Below are positions 23,210 through 32,097 of a stretch of DNA of 43,665 bases, in pieces. The position numbers and the translations under genes were made by a program. The notes under the pieces were generated by a model. It was not told where the DNA came from. It saw nothing but the letters and a program-made list of their open reading frames with translations, and did no database searches. The stretch spans positions 1 through 43,665 of the forward strand of contig CAMDQC010000028.1 of the NCBI GenBank assembly GCA_945905735.1, read 5' to 3'. The stretch is from Prosthecobacter debontii. GTDB taxonomy: Bacteria; Verrucomicrobiota; Verrucomicrobiia; Chthoniobacterales; Chthoniobacteraceae. Numbering within the stretch: the first letter of the stretch is position 1; each line of letters begins with the position of its first letter.

Positions 23210-25200
23210 TTCACGGTGCGCAGGTATTGCCACATGGCGTCGAATTGCTGTGCGGCTTTGCCTTCGAGCACGTCGGTGAGCTGCGTGGTCACGCCGTCTT
23301 CGCTGAACTTCGGCATCTTCGTCTCCGGGTCAATGCGCAGCGGGGCGAGGAGCCACCTTTGGAAATACCCGCGCCGGAGGCGCTCGGTCGTGTAGGCGAG
23401 GTTGATGCCCGGTGCCTCGAACACTGCCGTCGGCGGCGCGTCTTTCACGCCGTGGCATTGCACGCAGTTCAGCCCGCCGTCGGCGCTGAGGAGCTTTTGC
23501 CCCATCTCCGTCGTCTCTTTTTCCGGAGGCTTCTCGGGCGCGTCGGCGAGCGGGAAGCCGTGCTGATGCGACAGCCCATTCGCGATGCCGATGCCCGGTG
23601 CGCCAAAGCCCGGCATCCGCGACGCCAGCCACGGGCGCGGCTTGTACGGCGCTGCGCCCGCGATGAAGATGCCCGACCAGCCCGGCTGCAATTTCTCCCC
23701 GAGCCATGTGAGCTGCGGGATCGCCGTCGGCGGCACCGTGTTGCCCTCCGTCTGCCCTTCGGGCTGCGGTGCGTTGGCGAGCAGGGGCGTAAGCTCGCCC
23801 TCGACCATCTGGAACGTGCTCTGCCGCCCATCGCGCGGATGGCAGGCGATGCAGTTGTTGTGATGGATTTGCCGTTCGGCGAAATCGGCAAACGTATCCT
23901 GCTTCAGCGAGCGCAAGTCCGTGGCGAGGAAAGCGACCACCGCTTCCCGCTGCTCTGCGCTGAATCCGAAGTCCGGCGCGCGGTCCGGCTTCTCCGCGAG
24001 ACATCCCTTCGCGCCCGCAGCAACGATGGCGGAAAGTGCCGCGCTTTTCACCGGAGCATCGCCCGTCGTGTGGCACGCCGCGCAATTTGCAGCGACGAGC
24101 TTTTTGCCGTTCGCCGCGTCGCCTTTTACCGCCGGGAATTGTGTCTTCGCATTCGTCAAAAGATACGCGCTCACCGCCGCCGCTTCGTCGTCCGTGAAGC
24201 GGAAGTTCGGCATCCGAGTCCACGGATTGTGCATCCCCGGCATCTTCAGAAAATCGAGCAGCGCAGCGCGGTGAAACTTCCCGCCGACTTGCCCGAGCCC
24301 GATGCGCCCGTGCTCCTTGTCGGGCTCCGTCGCGTCGGGCGTCGTGTGGCAGGCGATGCAGCCGAGATTGCCGAAAAGCGCCGCGCCTTTGCCCAGCAGC
24401 ACATCGTCCACGGGCTGCTCGACGACTTTCGCAGGCTTGCCCGTCGTGGCCAAAAACGCCGCGACATCCGCCGCTTGCGCCTTCGTCAGCGGCATGTGCG
24501 GCATCGTCGCATCGGGCCGCAGTGCGCGGGGATTTTCCACCCACGCCGCCATCCACGCGGGCTGAAATCTCGCGCCCGCCTCCAGCAAGCTCGGCGCAGT
24601 CGCCAGCAGCTCCGGCATTCCTGTTCCATCTGCCGCGACCGCCGTGCCTGCGTCGTGGCATTTCGCGCAATGTCGCGTGGCGAAAAGCATCCGCCCTTCG
24701 CGGAGTTTCGCGCCCTGTGCGTCGGGCAGATGCGTCCACACCGTCGGCGGCACGGGCTCGCGCGGGAACTCATTGCTCCACCAATCAAACCGCAGCAGCG
24801 CGTCTTCCTCGCCGTCGTTCAAAAACTCGATGACGACTTCATTCGCGCCCTTTTTGAGCTGCACCGTTTTATCCGCATACTGCGCGGCTGCCGCTCCCGC
24901 CGCATCGAGGATGGGCTGGCCGTTGATGGCGACTTTCACCTGCCCGCGCACCTCGACGGCGAACGTGTATTCTCCGCGCAACGGCGAAGCGATGTCCGCC
25001 TTAAATGTAGCCGTAAAAGGCCCGACTGGCAGGAACGGAGTCGCCGCCGCGCCCTTCGGCACGTAGAGCGCTGCGAGCCGGGAGGTCGTCGCATCGGACT
25101 TCCCGCCCGCGTTGAATGTGACCGCGAGCCCCTGCTGTTTAGCGGTTTGCGCGAGTGCGAGTGATGGAATGACGAGAGCGAGAATGAAAGCGATACGCAT
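23206..25200 (-). CDS. Penta-heme c-type cytochrome with PA14-like N-terminal domain
   Basis: The 664-residue periplasmic protein has a signal peptide (MRIAFILALVIPSLALAQ). Residues 25-140 form a PA14/CBM-like beta domain (FTATFKADIASPLRGEYTFAVEVRGQVKVAINGQPIL). Five CxxCH heme sites follow: CAKCH (178-182), CIACH (281-285), CAACH (373-377), CIACH (450-454) and CVQCH (579-583). Distal Met candidates lie in ATMPHMP, WTRMPNFRF and TKMPKF. Several cytochrome c modules are therefore fused in tandem, as in cytochromes of PVC bacteria. It probably carries electrons in the periplasm. It is translationally coupled to the SUMF1 gene downstream; a terminal oxidase or dehydrogenase partner is not in the window. 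Confidence 0.9.
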   Translation of the reverse strand: MRIAFILALVIPSLALAQTAKQQGLAVTFNAGGKSDATTSRLAALYVPKGAAATPFLPVGPFTATFKADIASPLRGEYTFAVEVRGQVKVAINGQPILDAAGAAAAQYADKTVQLKKGANEVVIEFLNDGEEDALLRFDWWSNEFPREPVPPTVWTHLPDAQGAKLREGRMLFATRHCAKCHDAGTAVAADGTGMPELLATAPSLLEAGARFQPAWMAAWVENPRALRPDATMPHMPLTKAQAADVAAFLATTGKPAKVVEQPVDDVLLGKGAALFGNLGCIACHTTPDATEPDKEHGRIGLGQVGGKFHRAALLDFLKMPGMHNPWTRMPNFRFTDDEAAAVSAYLLTNAKTQFPAVKGDAANGKKLVAANCAACHTTGDAPVKSAALSAIVAAGAKGCLAEKPDRAPDFGFSAEQREAVVAFLATDLRSLKQDTFADFAERQIHHNNCIACHPRDGRQSTFQMVEGELTPLLANAPQPEGQTEGNTVPPTAIPQLTWLGEKLQPGWSGIFIAGAAPYKPRPWLASRMPGFGAPGIGIANGLSHQHGFPLADAPEKPPEKETTEMGQKLLSADGGLNCVQCHGVKDAPPTAVFEAPGINLAYTTERLRRGYFQRWLLAPLRIDPETKMPKFSEDGVTTQLTDVLEGKAAQQFDAMWQYLRTVK

Positions 25201-25248
25201 CGGGCCGAGGTCTAAAGTGTGAAGGGGCGCACGTCAACGGAGTGGGGC

Positions 25249-25295
25249 GGAATGACGAATGACGAAATTCGGCGAACTTCGTCATTCGTCATTCC
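25249..25295. repeat. Perfect 18-base palindrome, dispersed intergenic repeat
   Basis: Arms GGAATGACGAATGACGAA (25249-25266) and its exact complement (25278-25295) enclose the 11-base loop ATTCGGCGAAC. Each arm contains two copies of AATGACGA. It lies between the SLC13 permease stop (25298) and the cytochrome start (25200). A related element is at 40043-40084 with loop GTTCGCCGAGG, which is nearly the complement of this loop. Confidence 0.9.
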
Positions 25296-25297
25296 CC

Positions 25298-27154
25298 CTA
25301 TTTCATGAGCGGCCAGATGAGGGGGATCAAAATGAGCATGACGATGCTGAGGACGGCGGTGAGGCCGCTGCCTACTTTCACGAAGTCGCGGAAGCGGTAT
25401 TTGCCCGGCGCATAAACGAGCAAGCACGAGGGCTCGAACGGCGTGATGAACGACACGGACGCGGCGAGCATGACGGCCATCGCGAAGCTGTGTTGGTTTG
25501 CCCCGAGTTGCTCGGCGGCTTTGATGGCGACGGGCAGGACGACGAGTGCAGCGGCGGCGTTCGACATCGGCTGTGTGAGCAGGACAGTGAGGAAGAAGAA
25601 CCCGGCCATGACGAACCACGGCCCCATCCAACCCGTGAGTCCGATGACGGCGTTGGCAAGGAAGTCGGCGGTTTGCGTCGTCGTCATCGCTTTACCAAAT
25701 GCGGTCATTCCGCCGATGAGGATGATGAGTTTCCAGTCCACAAACTCGTATGCTTTTTCCACCGAGATAGCGCGGATGGAGACGGCAAGAACTGCGGCGA
25801 TAAGGAAGGCGACGCTGACGGGGAGTGATGACCAACCGTTTGCCCCTGGGACACACGGGATCGTGCTTGCGACGATGGCTGCGAGGAAAAGGCCGACGGT
25901 GCGAAGTCCGAGCTTTGGGTTGTAGGTCGTCGGCTTTACTTCATCGAGCAGGGAGAGCCCGAACTTCTCGCGAGCGTTGGTGATTGCTTCGTCTGGGCCT
26001 TGAAGGAGCAAGACGTCGCCGGAGCGCAGTGGGACTTCGCCGATGCGCTCCACGAGCGAAGTGCCGTGGCGGTAGATTGCGAGGACGGTGATGCCGTATT
26101 TGGCGCGGAAGTCGGCTTCGCGCAGCGTGCGCCCGTTCACTTCGCTTTGGAGGGTGACGAGCATTTCTGCGATGCGGAACTTCGCGCCTTTCAGCGCGAG
26201 GTCGCCGAGCTTGGACTCGGCTTTGATCTCAATGCCCTCGATGCGCTTCACCTTCATGAGGTTCTCCACTTTTCCCTCCACGAGCAGGACATCGCGTTCT
26301 TCGAGGACGACTCGGGAATCGGGGAGTAGTTGCTCGGTCCCCCGGATGATTTTCAAAATGCGAAACTCAAGGATGCTGAGGTCGCAATCGTAGCTGCGCT
26401 GCCCGATGAGTGGGGAGCCGGGCATGATGATAATCTCGCTGAGATACTCGCGGATGCCGTAGTTGGCGGTGAGGCTGTCGTCGGCGCGGGCGACGAGCTG
26501 TTTTCGCCCGATGAACATCATGTAGAGGATGCCGACGAAGCAGATGGTGAGGCCAATCGGCGTGATCTCGAACATCCGCAGCTCGGTCATTTTGTGGTCC
26601 TTGAAATACTGGTTCACCGCGATGTTCGTGGACGTGCCGATGAGCGTCGTCGTGCCGCCGAGGATGCTGGCAAAAGCGAGCGGCATGAGGATTTTCGAGG
26701 GGTTGATGCCGGTGCGCCGAGCCAGCACGACAGTCGCCGGGGCGAACATGGCGGTGACGGTGGTATTGTTCATCACCGCCGAGACTCCGCACGCGATGAG
26801 CATGAGCGTGAAAATGGTGCGCGCCTCGCTGCCGCCGCCCAGTTTCATAATGCGGGTGCCGACCAGATCGAGCACGCCCGTAGCCGTGAGCGCGCCGGAG
26901 ATGACAAAGATGGCGGCCAGCGAAATCACGGCCTCGCTGCTAAAGCCGCTGTATGCCTGCTCCGGCTTGAGGATGCCCGTAAGGATCAGCGGGATGAGCA
27001 CGCAGAAAGTGATGATGTCCACCGTGACCTTCTCCATCGCAAACAGCACGACAGCGACGGCGAGTAACGCGAGCACGAAGACGATCTTCCAGCCGTCAGC
27101 GCCAGCAGGCAGTGCGAATATCGCCGCGAAAATGGGTGAGAACCCGTGAATCAT
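25298..27154 (-). CDS. SLC13/DASS-family permease with two RCK_C (TrkA-C) domains
   Basis: The 618-residue membrane protein has hydrophobic helices at both ends (IVFVLALLAVAVVLFAME, ITFCVLIPLILTGIL, VISLAAIFVISGALTATGVL; MAVMLAASVSFITPFEPSCLLVYAPG). Two cytoplasmic RCK_C domains lie in the middle (about residues 215-300: EIIIMPGSPLIGQRSYDCDL, VLLVEGKVENL; and about 312-390: LREADFRAKYGITVLAIYRHG, GDVLLLQGPDEAI). The conserved SNTTVT-like MNNTTVTAMFAP and GTTTLIGTSTNIAVN mark the ion/substrate site. Such permeases carry sulfate or dicarboxylates with Na+; TrkA-C domains suggest ligand gating. The substrate cannot be fixed from sequence alone. Confidence 0.92.
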   Translation of the reverse strand: MIHGFSPIFAAIFALPAGADGWKIVFVLALLAVAVVLFAMEKVTVDIITFCVLIPLILTGILKPEQAYSGFSSEAVISLAAIFVISGALTATGVLDLVGTRIMKLGGGSEARTIFTLMLIACGVSAVMNNTTVTAMFAPATVVLARRTGINPSKILMPLAFASILGGTTTLIGTSTNIAVNQYFKDHKMTELRMFEITPIGLTICFVGILYMMFIGRKQLVARADDSLTANYGIREYLSEIIIMPGSPLIGQRSYDCDLSILEFRILKIIRGTEQLLPDSRVVLEERDVLLVEGKVENLMKVKRIEGIEIKAESKLGDLALKGAKFRIAEMLVTLQSEVNGRTLREADFRAKYGITVLAIYRHGTSLVERIGEVPLRSGDVLLLQGPDEAITNAREKFGLSLLDEVKPTTYNPKLGLRTVGLFLAAIVASTIPCVPGANGWSSLPVSVAFLIAAVLAVSIRAISVEKAYEFVDWKLIILIGGMTAFGKAMTTTQTADFLANAVIGLTGWMGPWFVMAGFFFLTVLLTQPMSNAAAALVVLPVAIKAAEQLGANQHSFAMAVMLAASVSFITPFEPSCLLVYAPGKYRFRDFVKVGSGLTAVLSIVMLILIPLIWPLMK

Positions 27155-27326
27155 TTCGCGGGATGAGAGCGAGCGGAGAGGGCGGGGACAAGGGGCAAGT
27201 TTTGCTTCTTCGCACGGAGCCGTGTTCCATCCGAGGCGACGACGCTCGGGAGAAGTTGCTTCCCGCCGGATCGGGATGGGTGGTAGGGAGAGGGATGATG
27301 TTTTCTTTGATGCTCGGGGTGGTGCG

Positions 27327-29045
27327 ATGAAGGTGGTCGTTCGGGTGTTTGCTTATTTGCGACGGTATCCGGGGATGGCTGCGGGGACGATGTCGTGCGC
27401 AATTGCGTCCACGCTGTTGGCGTTCGTTTTCCCAAAGGTGACGCAGCTTGTGATGGACGACATCATCGCCGGGCGCGGGGAGCGGCTGTGGGCGCTGGTG
27501 GGCGTGGCGGCGGTGGCGTATCTCGGGCGCGATGGGTTTAACGCGCTGCGGGTGATTTTGAATAATACGTTCGAGCAAAAGGTGATCTTCGATCTGCGGA
27601 GCGACCTTTACGGGCACATCCAGAAGCTGCCGCTGAAGTGGTTCGATGACCGCGCGACGGGCGACATCATGACGCGGCTGCTGGAGGATGTGACGGCGGT
27701 GGAGCGGATGCTTATAGATGGGATCGAGCAGGGCGTCGTGGCGGTGTTGCAGATCGCGGTGGCGCTGACGTTCCTCTTTTTTGCGAATGCGAAACTGGCG
27801 TGGCTCTCGATGTTGCCGGTGCCCTTCCTCATCGCGGGGGCGCTGAGCTATACGCTGACTGCGCCGCGCCGGTATCGCGTGCAGCGGAAGGCGTCGTCGG
27901 CGATGAATGCGCTGCTGCACGATAACCTCGCGGGCATCCGGCAGATAAAGACGTTCACGCGGGAGGCGGAGGAGCACGCGAGGTTCGACGGCGTGAGCGG
28001 GGCGCTGCGGGATGCGGCGCTGCAGATCATGCGCGTGTGGGCGCTTTATAGTCCGTCCATGTCGTTCTTCGGCGCGGTGGGCGGGGTGCTGATGCTGGGC
28101 TTTGGCGGGCACGAAGTCCTCGCGGGGCGGATGTCGAACGGGGAACTGGCGGGGCTGCTGTTTTTGACGGGGCTGCTCTACGACCCAATCGGGAAGCTGC
28201 ATTCGCTCAACCAGCTCATCCAGAGCGGGCGGGCAGCGGGCGAGCGGGTGTTCGAGATTCTCGATGAAAAGCCTGAGCCGGACTCGATGGAGCACGCGCC
28301 CGCCGTGACGGTGAAGGGCGATGTCGAGTTCGAGGACGTATCATTTTCCTACGACGAAGATCGCCCGACGCTGCGCCACATCACGCTGCGCGCAAAGCCC
28401 GGCGAGACGGTGGCGCTCGTGGGCGCGACGGGCGCGGGGAAGAGCACGCTGGTGAACCTCATCACGCGCTTTTACGAATACGACGACGGCGAGATTCGTG
28501 TGGACGGGACGCCCATCCGCGACTTGCCGCGCGCCGCGCTGCGTGCGGCGGTGGGCATGGTCACGCAGGAGAGTTTTCTTTTTAACGGAACGGTGCGCGA
28601 CAACTTGCGGCTAGGCCGGGCGGACGCGGCGGACGAGCAGATGTGGCAGTGCTTGCGGGATGCGAATGCGGCGGAGTTCGTGGAGCGACTGCCGCTGGGG
28701 CTGGATACGGTCGTCGGCGAGCGCGGGGTGAAGTTGAGCGTGGGGGAAAAGCAGCGCGTCTCCATCGCGCGGGCGCTGCTGAAAGACCCGCCGATCCTGG
28801 TGCTCGATGAGGCGACGGCGTCGGTGGATACGCAGACGGAGCGGCTCATCCAGCAAGCCCTCGACCGGCTGATGCAGCGGCGCACATCGTTCGTCATCGC
28901 GCATCGGCTGAGCACCGTGCGACACGCCGACCAGATCTTGGTGATGGAGCGCGGGCGCATCGTGGAGCGCGGGCGGCACGATGACTTGCTGGCGCTCGGC
29001 GGCGCGTATGCGCGGCTGTGCGAGGGGAGTTTCCTGGATGCGTGA
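27327..29045 (+). CDS. MsbA-like ABC exporter (fused membrane and ATPase domains)
   Basis: The 572-residue protein starts at the ATG at 27327; the open sequence upstream lies in the promoter gap with SLC13 and is not protein-like. A six-helix exporter domain (CAIASTLLAFVFPKVTQLVMDDII at the front, KWFDDRATGDIMTRLLEDV coupling helix) is followed by an ATPase with Walker A VGATGAGKSTL, Q-loop VTQESFLFNGTVRDNL, signature LSVGEKQRVSIARALL, Walker B ILVLDEATASVD and the switch IAHRLSTV. The signature has V for the second G of LSGGE. It is a homodimeric type IV exporter of lipids or drugs; lipid A flipping by MsbA is a reasonable guess given the lpt operon, but not proven. Confidence 0.93.
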   Translation: MKVVVRVFAYLRRYPGMAAGTMSCAIASTLLAFVFPKVTQLVMDDIIAGRGERLWALVGVAAVAYLGRDGFNALRVILNNTFEQKVIFDLRSDLYGHIQKLPLKWFDDRATGDIMTRLLEDVTAVERMLIDGIEQGVVAVLQIAVALTFLFFANAKLAWLSMLPVPFLIAGALSYTLTAPRRYRVQRKASSAMNALLHDNLAGIRQIKTFTREAEEHARFDGVSGALRDAALQIMRVWALYSPSMSFFGAVGGVLMLGFGGHEVLAGRMSNGELAGLLFLTGLLYDPIGKLHSLNQLIQSGRAAGERVFEILDEKPEPDSMEHAPAVTVKGDVEFEDVSFSYDEDRPTLRHITLRAKPGETVALVGATGAGKSTLVNLITRFYEYDDGEIRVDGTPIRDLPRAALRAAVGMVTQESFLFNGTVRDNLRLGRADAADEQMWQCLRDANAAEFVERLPLGLDTVVGERGVKLSVGEKQRVSIARALLKDPPILVLDEATASVDTQTERLIQQALDRLMQRRTSFVIAHRLSTVRHADQILVMERGRIVERGRHDDLLALGGAYARLCEGSFLDA

Positions 29046-29119
29046 GCCCATTTTCGTAGCTCCCAAAAACCCCGCTGCGACTACCGCAAAGGCTGGGAAT
29101 ATCCAGTGGAGTCAGCGAC

Positions 29120-30352
29120 TCACTCATACGCCACAGCCTGCTCGACGATGGCCAGAGCCGCCGCCAGCGAGCGGTCATCCCTCGCGTGCAGCGTGACGAG
29201 CGGTTCCCCATTGGAAATCGGCTGCCCCACTTTCCCCATCGCGCTGCATCCCACGGCGAAATCCACGCCATCCGTCGCCTTCGCGCGGCCAGCTCCGAGC
29301 GCGAGACAGGCGCGACCGATGAGCCCGGCGTCCATTTTGAGGATCGTCCCGTCGCGACTCGCACGGACGGTGTGAATGATGGGCGCTGGCTGAAGCTCCA
29401 AGATGCGCTCCGTGTCGGCGGCGCGTCCGCCTTGCGCCTCGACGAGCGCGCACCATTTGCGCCACGCGGTGCCGTCCTCCAGCCATGTCGCAAGCTGCGC
29501 GCGCGGGACGGGCGAGACACGTTCTGCAAGGTCGAGTGTGAGGGCGACGAGGTCGGCGGGGCCGCGTCCTTGCAGGGTTTCCACGCTCTCCCAGACTTCG
29601 AGCGCATTGCCCGCCGTGTGACCGAGCGGTTCATCCATCGGGTTCAAAATGGCGCTCGTCTCCACGCCGCACTCGCGCCCCGCGGCGACCATGTCGCGGG
29701 CGAGCAGCTCTGCTTCGGCGCGGGTTTTCATGAATGCGCCGCTGCCAAATTTCACGTCGAGCACGAGACGGTCGAGCGACTCTGCGAGCTTCTTCGACAT
29801 GATGCTGGCGACGATGAGCGGGCGGCTCGGCACCGTCGCGGTGACATCGCGGAGCGCGTAGAGCTTTCGGTCCGCAGGGCACAAGTCGGAGGTTTGCCCC
29901 ATCATCACCACGCCGATGCGCTCCAGTTGCGCGAGCGCTTCCTTTTCGGAAAGTCCGACGCGGAAGCCGGGGATGCTCTCCAGTTTATCCAGCGTGCCGC
30001 CCGTGATGCCGAGCCCACGCCCGCTGATCATCGGCACCCACACGCCCGCACACGCGAGGAGCGGTGCCAGGATGAGGGAGACTTTGTCGCCGATGCCGCC
30101 CGTGCTGTGTTTATCTACCTTGGGCGGCGAGCCAGCGGGCCAGCGGCACGAGCGCCCGCTGTCGCGCATCGCCTTGGTGAGCGCGCCCGTCTCGGCGTCC
30201 GTCATCCCTTTGAAATAGACGGCCATCGCCCAAGCGGCGACTTGGTAATCAGGAATCTCGCCGTTCGCGTAGTCTGCGATGAACTCGGCGATGTCGCTCT
30301 GCGTGAGTTCCAGGCCATCGCGTTTGCGCTCGATAAATGTCGGGATGTGCAT
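29120..30352 (-). CDS. deoA: Thymidine / pyrimidine-nucleoside phosphorylase
   Basis: The 410-residue protein has the family signature VDKHSTGGIGDKVSLILAPLLA, with SGRGLGITGGTLDKLESIPGF (phosphate and pyrimidine sites), SDLCPADRKLYALRDVTATV, SIMSKKLAESLDRLVLDVKFGSGAFM and the C-terminal FAVGCSAMGKVGQPIS. It converts thymidine plus phosphate to thymine and deoxyribose 1-phosphate. Length is close to the usual 430-440, with a slightly short C-terminal domain. The symbol could equally be pdp, since TP and PyNP are not distinguished by these motifs. It stands alone and is convergent with the ABC exporter. Confidence 0.95.
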   Translation of the reverse strand: MHIPTFIERKRDGLELTQSDIAEFIADYANGEIPDYQVAAWAMAVYFKGMTDAETGALTKAMRDSGRSCRWPAGSPPKVDKHSTGGIGDKVSLILAPLLACAGVWVPMISGRGLGITGGTLDKLESIPGFRVGLSEKEALAQLERIGVVMMGQTSDLCPADRKLYALRDVTATVPSRPLIVASIMSKKLAESLDRLVLDVKFGSGAFMKTRAEAELLARDMVAAGRECGVETSAILNPMDEPLGHTAGNALEVWESVETLQGRGPADLVALTLDLAERVSPVPRAQLATWLEDGTAWRKWCALVEAQGGRAADTERILELQPAPIIHTVRASRDGTILKMDAGLIGRACLALGAGRAKATDGVDFAVGCSAMGKVGQPISNGEPLVTLHARDDRSLAAALAIVEQAVAYE

Positions 30353-30461
30353 GTGTGGACGGTGGTTTTTTTCCGATGCGGAGGGAAGGAAAAAATCGGT
30401 TTGAGCGGTTGCGAAGCCCTCTTCCCTTGGTCACTCTCGCGGCCCTTCAAAACACATCATT

Positions 30462-31169
30462 ATGAAAAACCATCACCTCAAAACACTCGCCACGATTGCC
30501 ATCGTCGCAATCGCCACACCACGCCTACTCGCCGCCGACGAAGGCGGAGGGCGCATCCAAGAACTCCGTGCCCGCGCCGCAGAAGCCAAGCAACAAGGCC
30601 GCATGGAAGACGCACAGAAACTCCACCGCGAAGCCGAGGAACTCGCGCAAGCCACCCGCGACACAGGCCGCAAAGACGGCGGCGACCGGCGCGAGCCATC
30701 GCCCCAAGTGCGTGAAGCCGCCCAACGCGCCGAGCACCTCCAGCAAAAAGCCCGCGAAGCCAAGGAAGCAGGTCGTATGGACGAAGCGCAAAAGCTCCAA
30801 GAGGAGGCCGGACAACTAACCAAGCGCGCCCGCGAAGCAAATCGTAAAGACGGCCCACCCGACCAAGAAGGAGCCAAGCGCAAAGACGGCCCGCCAGACC
30901 GCGAAGGGGCCAAGCGGGAAGGTGGTGACAATCCGACCACGCAAAAAATGCTGCACGTCGAAAACGCCATCCGCAGCCTGCGCGCTGCCGGGATGAACGA
31001 ACCAGCGAACGCCCTGCAAAAACAACTCCAAGCAGCCCACGCCGAGCAACGCCCCAACGCGGGCGGAGACAAAGAACGTCAACTCCATGAAATGGGCCGC
31101 GCCATCGGTGAGATGCAGCGTGCGCTTCAAGATATGCAGCGCCGCGTGGAAGAGCTGAGCCGCAAATAG
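30462..31169 (+). CDS. Secreted charged coiled-coil protein of unknown function
   Basis: The 235-residue protein has a signal peptide (LATIAIVAIATPRLLAAD) followed by a very charged, Glu/Lys/Arg/Ala/Gln-rich helix. Two related repeats are visible: RAAEAKQQGRMEDAQKLHREAEEL and KAREAKEAGRMDEAQKLQEEAGQL. A Gly/Pro spacer with two near-identical copies follows (KDGPPDQEGAKR and KDGPPDREGAKR). The last 80 residues form another coiled coil ending DMQRRVEELSRK. It probably forms a periplasmic or surface rod. No enzyme motif is seen. The SDR gene begins 17 bases after the stop. Confidence 0.8.
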   Translation: MKNHHLKTLATIAIVAIATPRLLAADEGGGRIQELRARAAEAKQQGRMEDAQKLHREAEELAQATRDTGRKDGGDRREPSPQVREAAQRAEHLQQKAREAKEAGRMDEAQKLQEEAGQLTKRAREANRKDGPPDQEGAKRKDGPPDREGAKREGGDNPTTQKMLHVENAIRSLRAAGMNEPANALQKQLQAAHAEQRPNAGGDKERQLHEMGRAIGEMQRALQDMQRRVEELSRK

Positions 31170-31186
31170 CGCGGGACTCATCCAGC

Positions 31187-31942
31187 ATGACCAGACTCAC
31201 CGATAAAACCGCCCTCGTCACCGGCGCGGGCTCCGGAATTGGCCGCGCCATCGCCGAGCGCCTCGCTGCGGAAGGCGCGCACGTTTTCGCCGTAGAGCTC
31301 ACCGCCGACCGAGCCGCCGAGACCCTCGTCGCCATCACTGCCGCTGGCGGAAAATGTGACGTTCTTTCCGCCGATGTCGCCGATACCGAGGCCATGCGCG
31401 CTGCCTTTGCCGCAGTCCCCCAGCTCGACATCCTCGTGAACAACGCAGGCATCGCCCACATCGGCAATGTCTCTGAGACAAAGCCCGAAGACCTCGACCG
31501 CCTTTACGCCGTGAACGTGCGCGGCGTGTATCACGGCCTCCATTTCGGTGTGGAGAAAATGACGCGCGGCGGTGCGATCGTGAATATCTGCTCCGTCGCC
31601 GCGAAGCTCGGCATCTCCGACCGCTTCGCGTACTCCATGACGAAAGGCGCAGTCCTCAGCATGACGATGAGCGTGGCTCGCGATTACGTCGCCAACGGCA
31701 TCCGCTGCAACTGCGTTTGCCCGGCACGCATCCACACACCATTCGTGGATGGCTACTTGGAGAAAAACTACCCCGACACCAAAGCCGAGATGTTCGCGAA
31801 GCTCTCCGCGTGGCAGCCCATCGGTCGCATGGGCGAGCCCAGTGAAGTTGCCGCGCTCGTCGCGTTTCTGGTTTCGGACGAAGCGGCATTCATCACCGGC
31901 AGCGCCTACGACATCGACGGCGGCGTAACGCTGCTTCGATGA
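31187..31942 (+). CDS. Short-chain dehydrogenase/reductase
   Basis: The 251-residue protein is a classical SDR: TGAGSGIGRAIAERL cofactor loop, NNAG in ILVNNAGIAH, catalytic Ser in NICSVAAK, YSMTKGAVLSM (Tyr and Lys of YxxxK) and the C-terminal ITGSAYDIDGGVTL. The segment CPARIHTPFVDGYLEK resembles sugar-acid dehydrogenases of the 2-keto-3-deoxy-L-fuconate type, but substrate assignment is weak. It is cytoplasmic and NAD(P)-dependent. It may be cotranscribed with the coiled-coil gene 17 bases upstream. Confidence 0.92.
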   Translation: MTRLTDKTALVTGAGSGIGRAIAERLAAEGAHVFAVELTADRAAETLVAITAAGGKCDVLSADVADTEAMRAAFAAVPQLDILVNNAGIAHIGNVSETKPEDLDRLYAVNVRGVYHGLHFGVEKMTRGGAIVNICSVAAKLGISDRFAYSMTKGAVLSMTMSVARDYVANGIRCNCVCPARIHTPFVDGYLEKNYPDTKAEMFAKLSAWQPIGRMGEPSEVAALVAFLVSDEAAFITGSAYDIDGGVTLLR

Positions 31943-31966
31943 GAGTTGAGAGTTGAGAGTTGAGAG
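31941..31966. repeat. 7-base tandem repeat (GAGAGTT, about 3.7 copies)
   Basis: GAGAGTT is repeated three times and then GAGAG, starting within the stop codon of the SDR gene. The length could vary by replication slippage. Because it lies after the last codon it would not change the protein. Confidence 0.9.
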
Positions 31967-32023
31967 ACTGCGCCCGCAACCCCGGTTGCTCTCACCTTTC
32001 GTAAATAAGCTGGCCGCTTGAGA

Positions 32024-32041
32024 GGGGCTTAGGAAAGCCCC
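32024..32041. other. Hairpin between convergent SDR and gmd genes
   Basis: GGGGCTT (32024-32030) and AAGCCCC (32035-32041) form a 7-base stem with an AGGA loop. A second hairpin, AGGCAGCG with CGCTGCCT (32080-32097), abuts the gmd stop at 32098. Neither is followed by a T-run, so any terminator function is uncertain. Confidence 0.45.
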
Positions 32042-32097
32042 ACTCCCATTCGCCCTACGATGCGGCCTTTATTTTGGGCAGGCAGCGCGCCGCTGCC

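Noticed and set aside
23227..25164. 645-codon open frame on the plus strand
   Set aside because: It is antisense to the five-heme cytochrome, whose CxxCH motifs and signal peptide are clear on the other strand.
27096..28295. 399-codon open frame on the minus strand
   Set aside because: It is antisense to the ABC exporter and has low-complexity Arg/His/Pro content.
29186..30715. 509-codon open frame on the plus strand
   Set aside because: It is antisense to thymidine phosphorylase, then runs out of frame into the coiled-coil gene; not coding.
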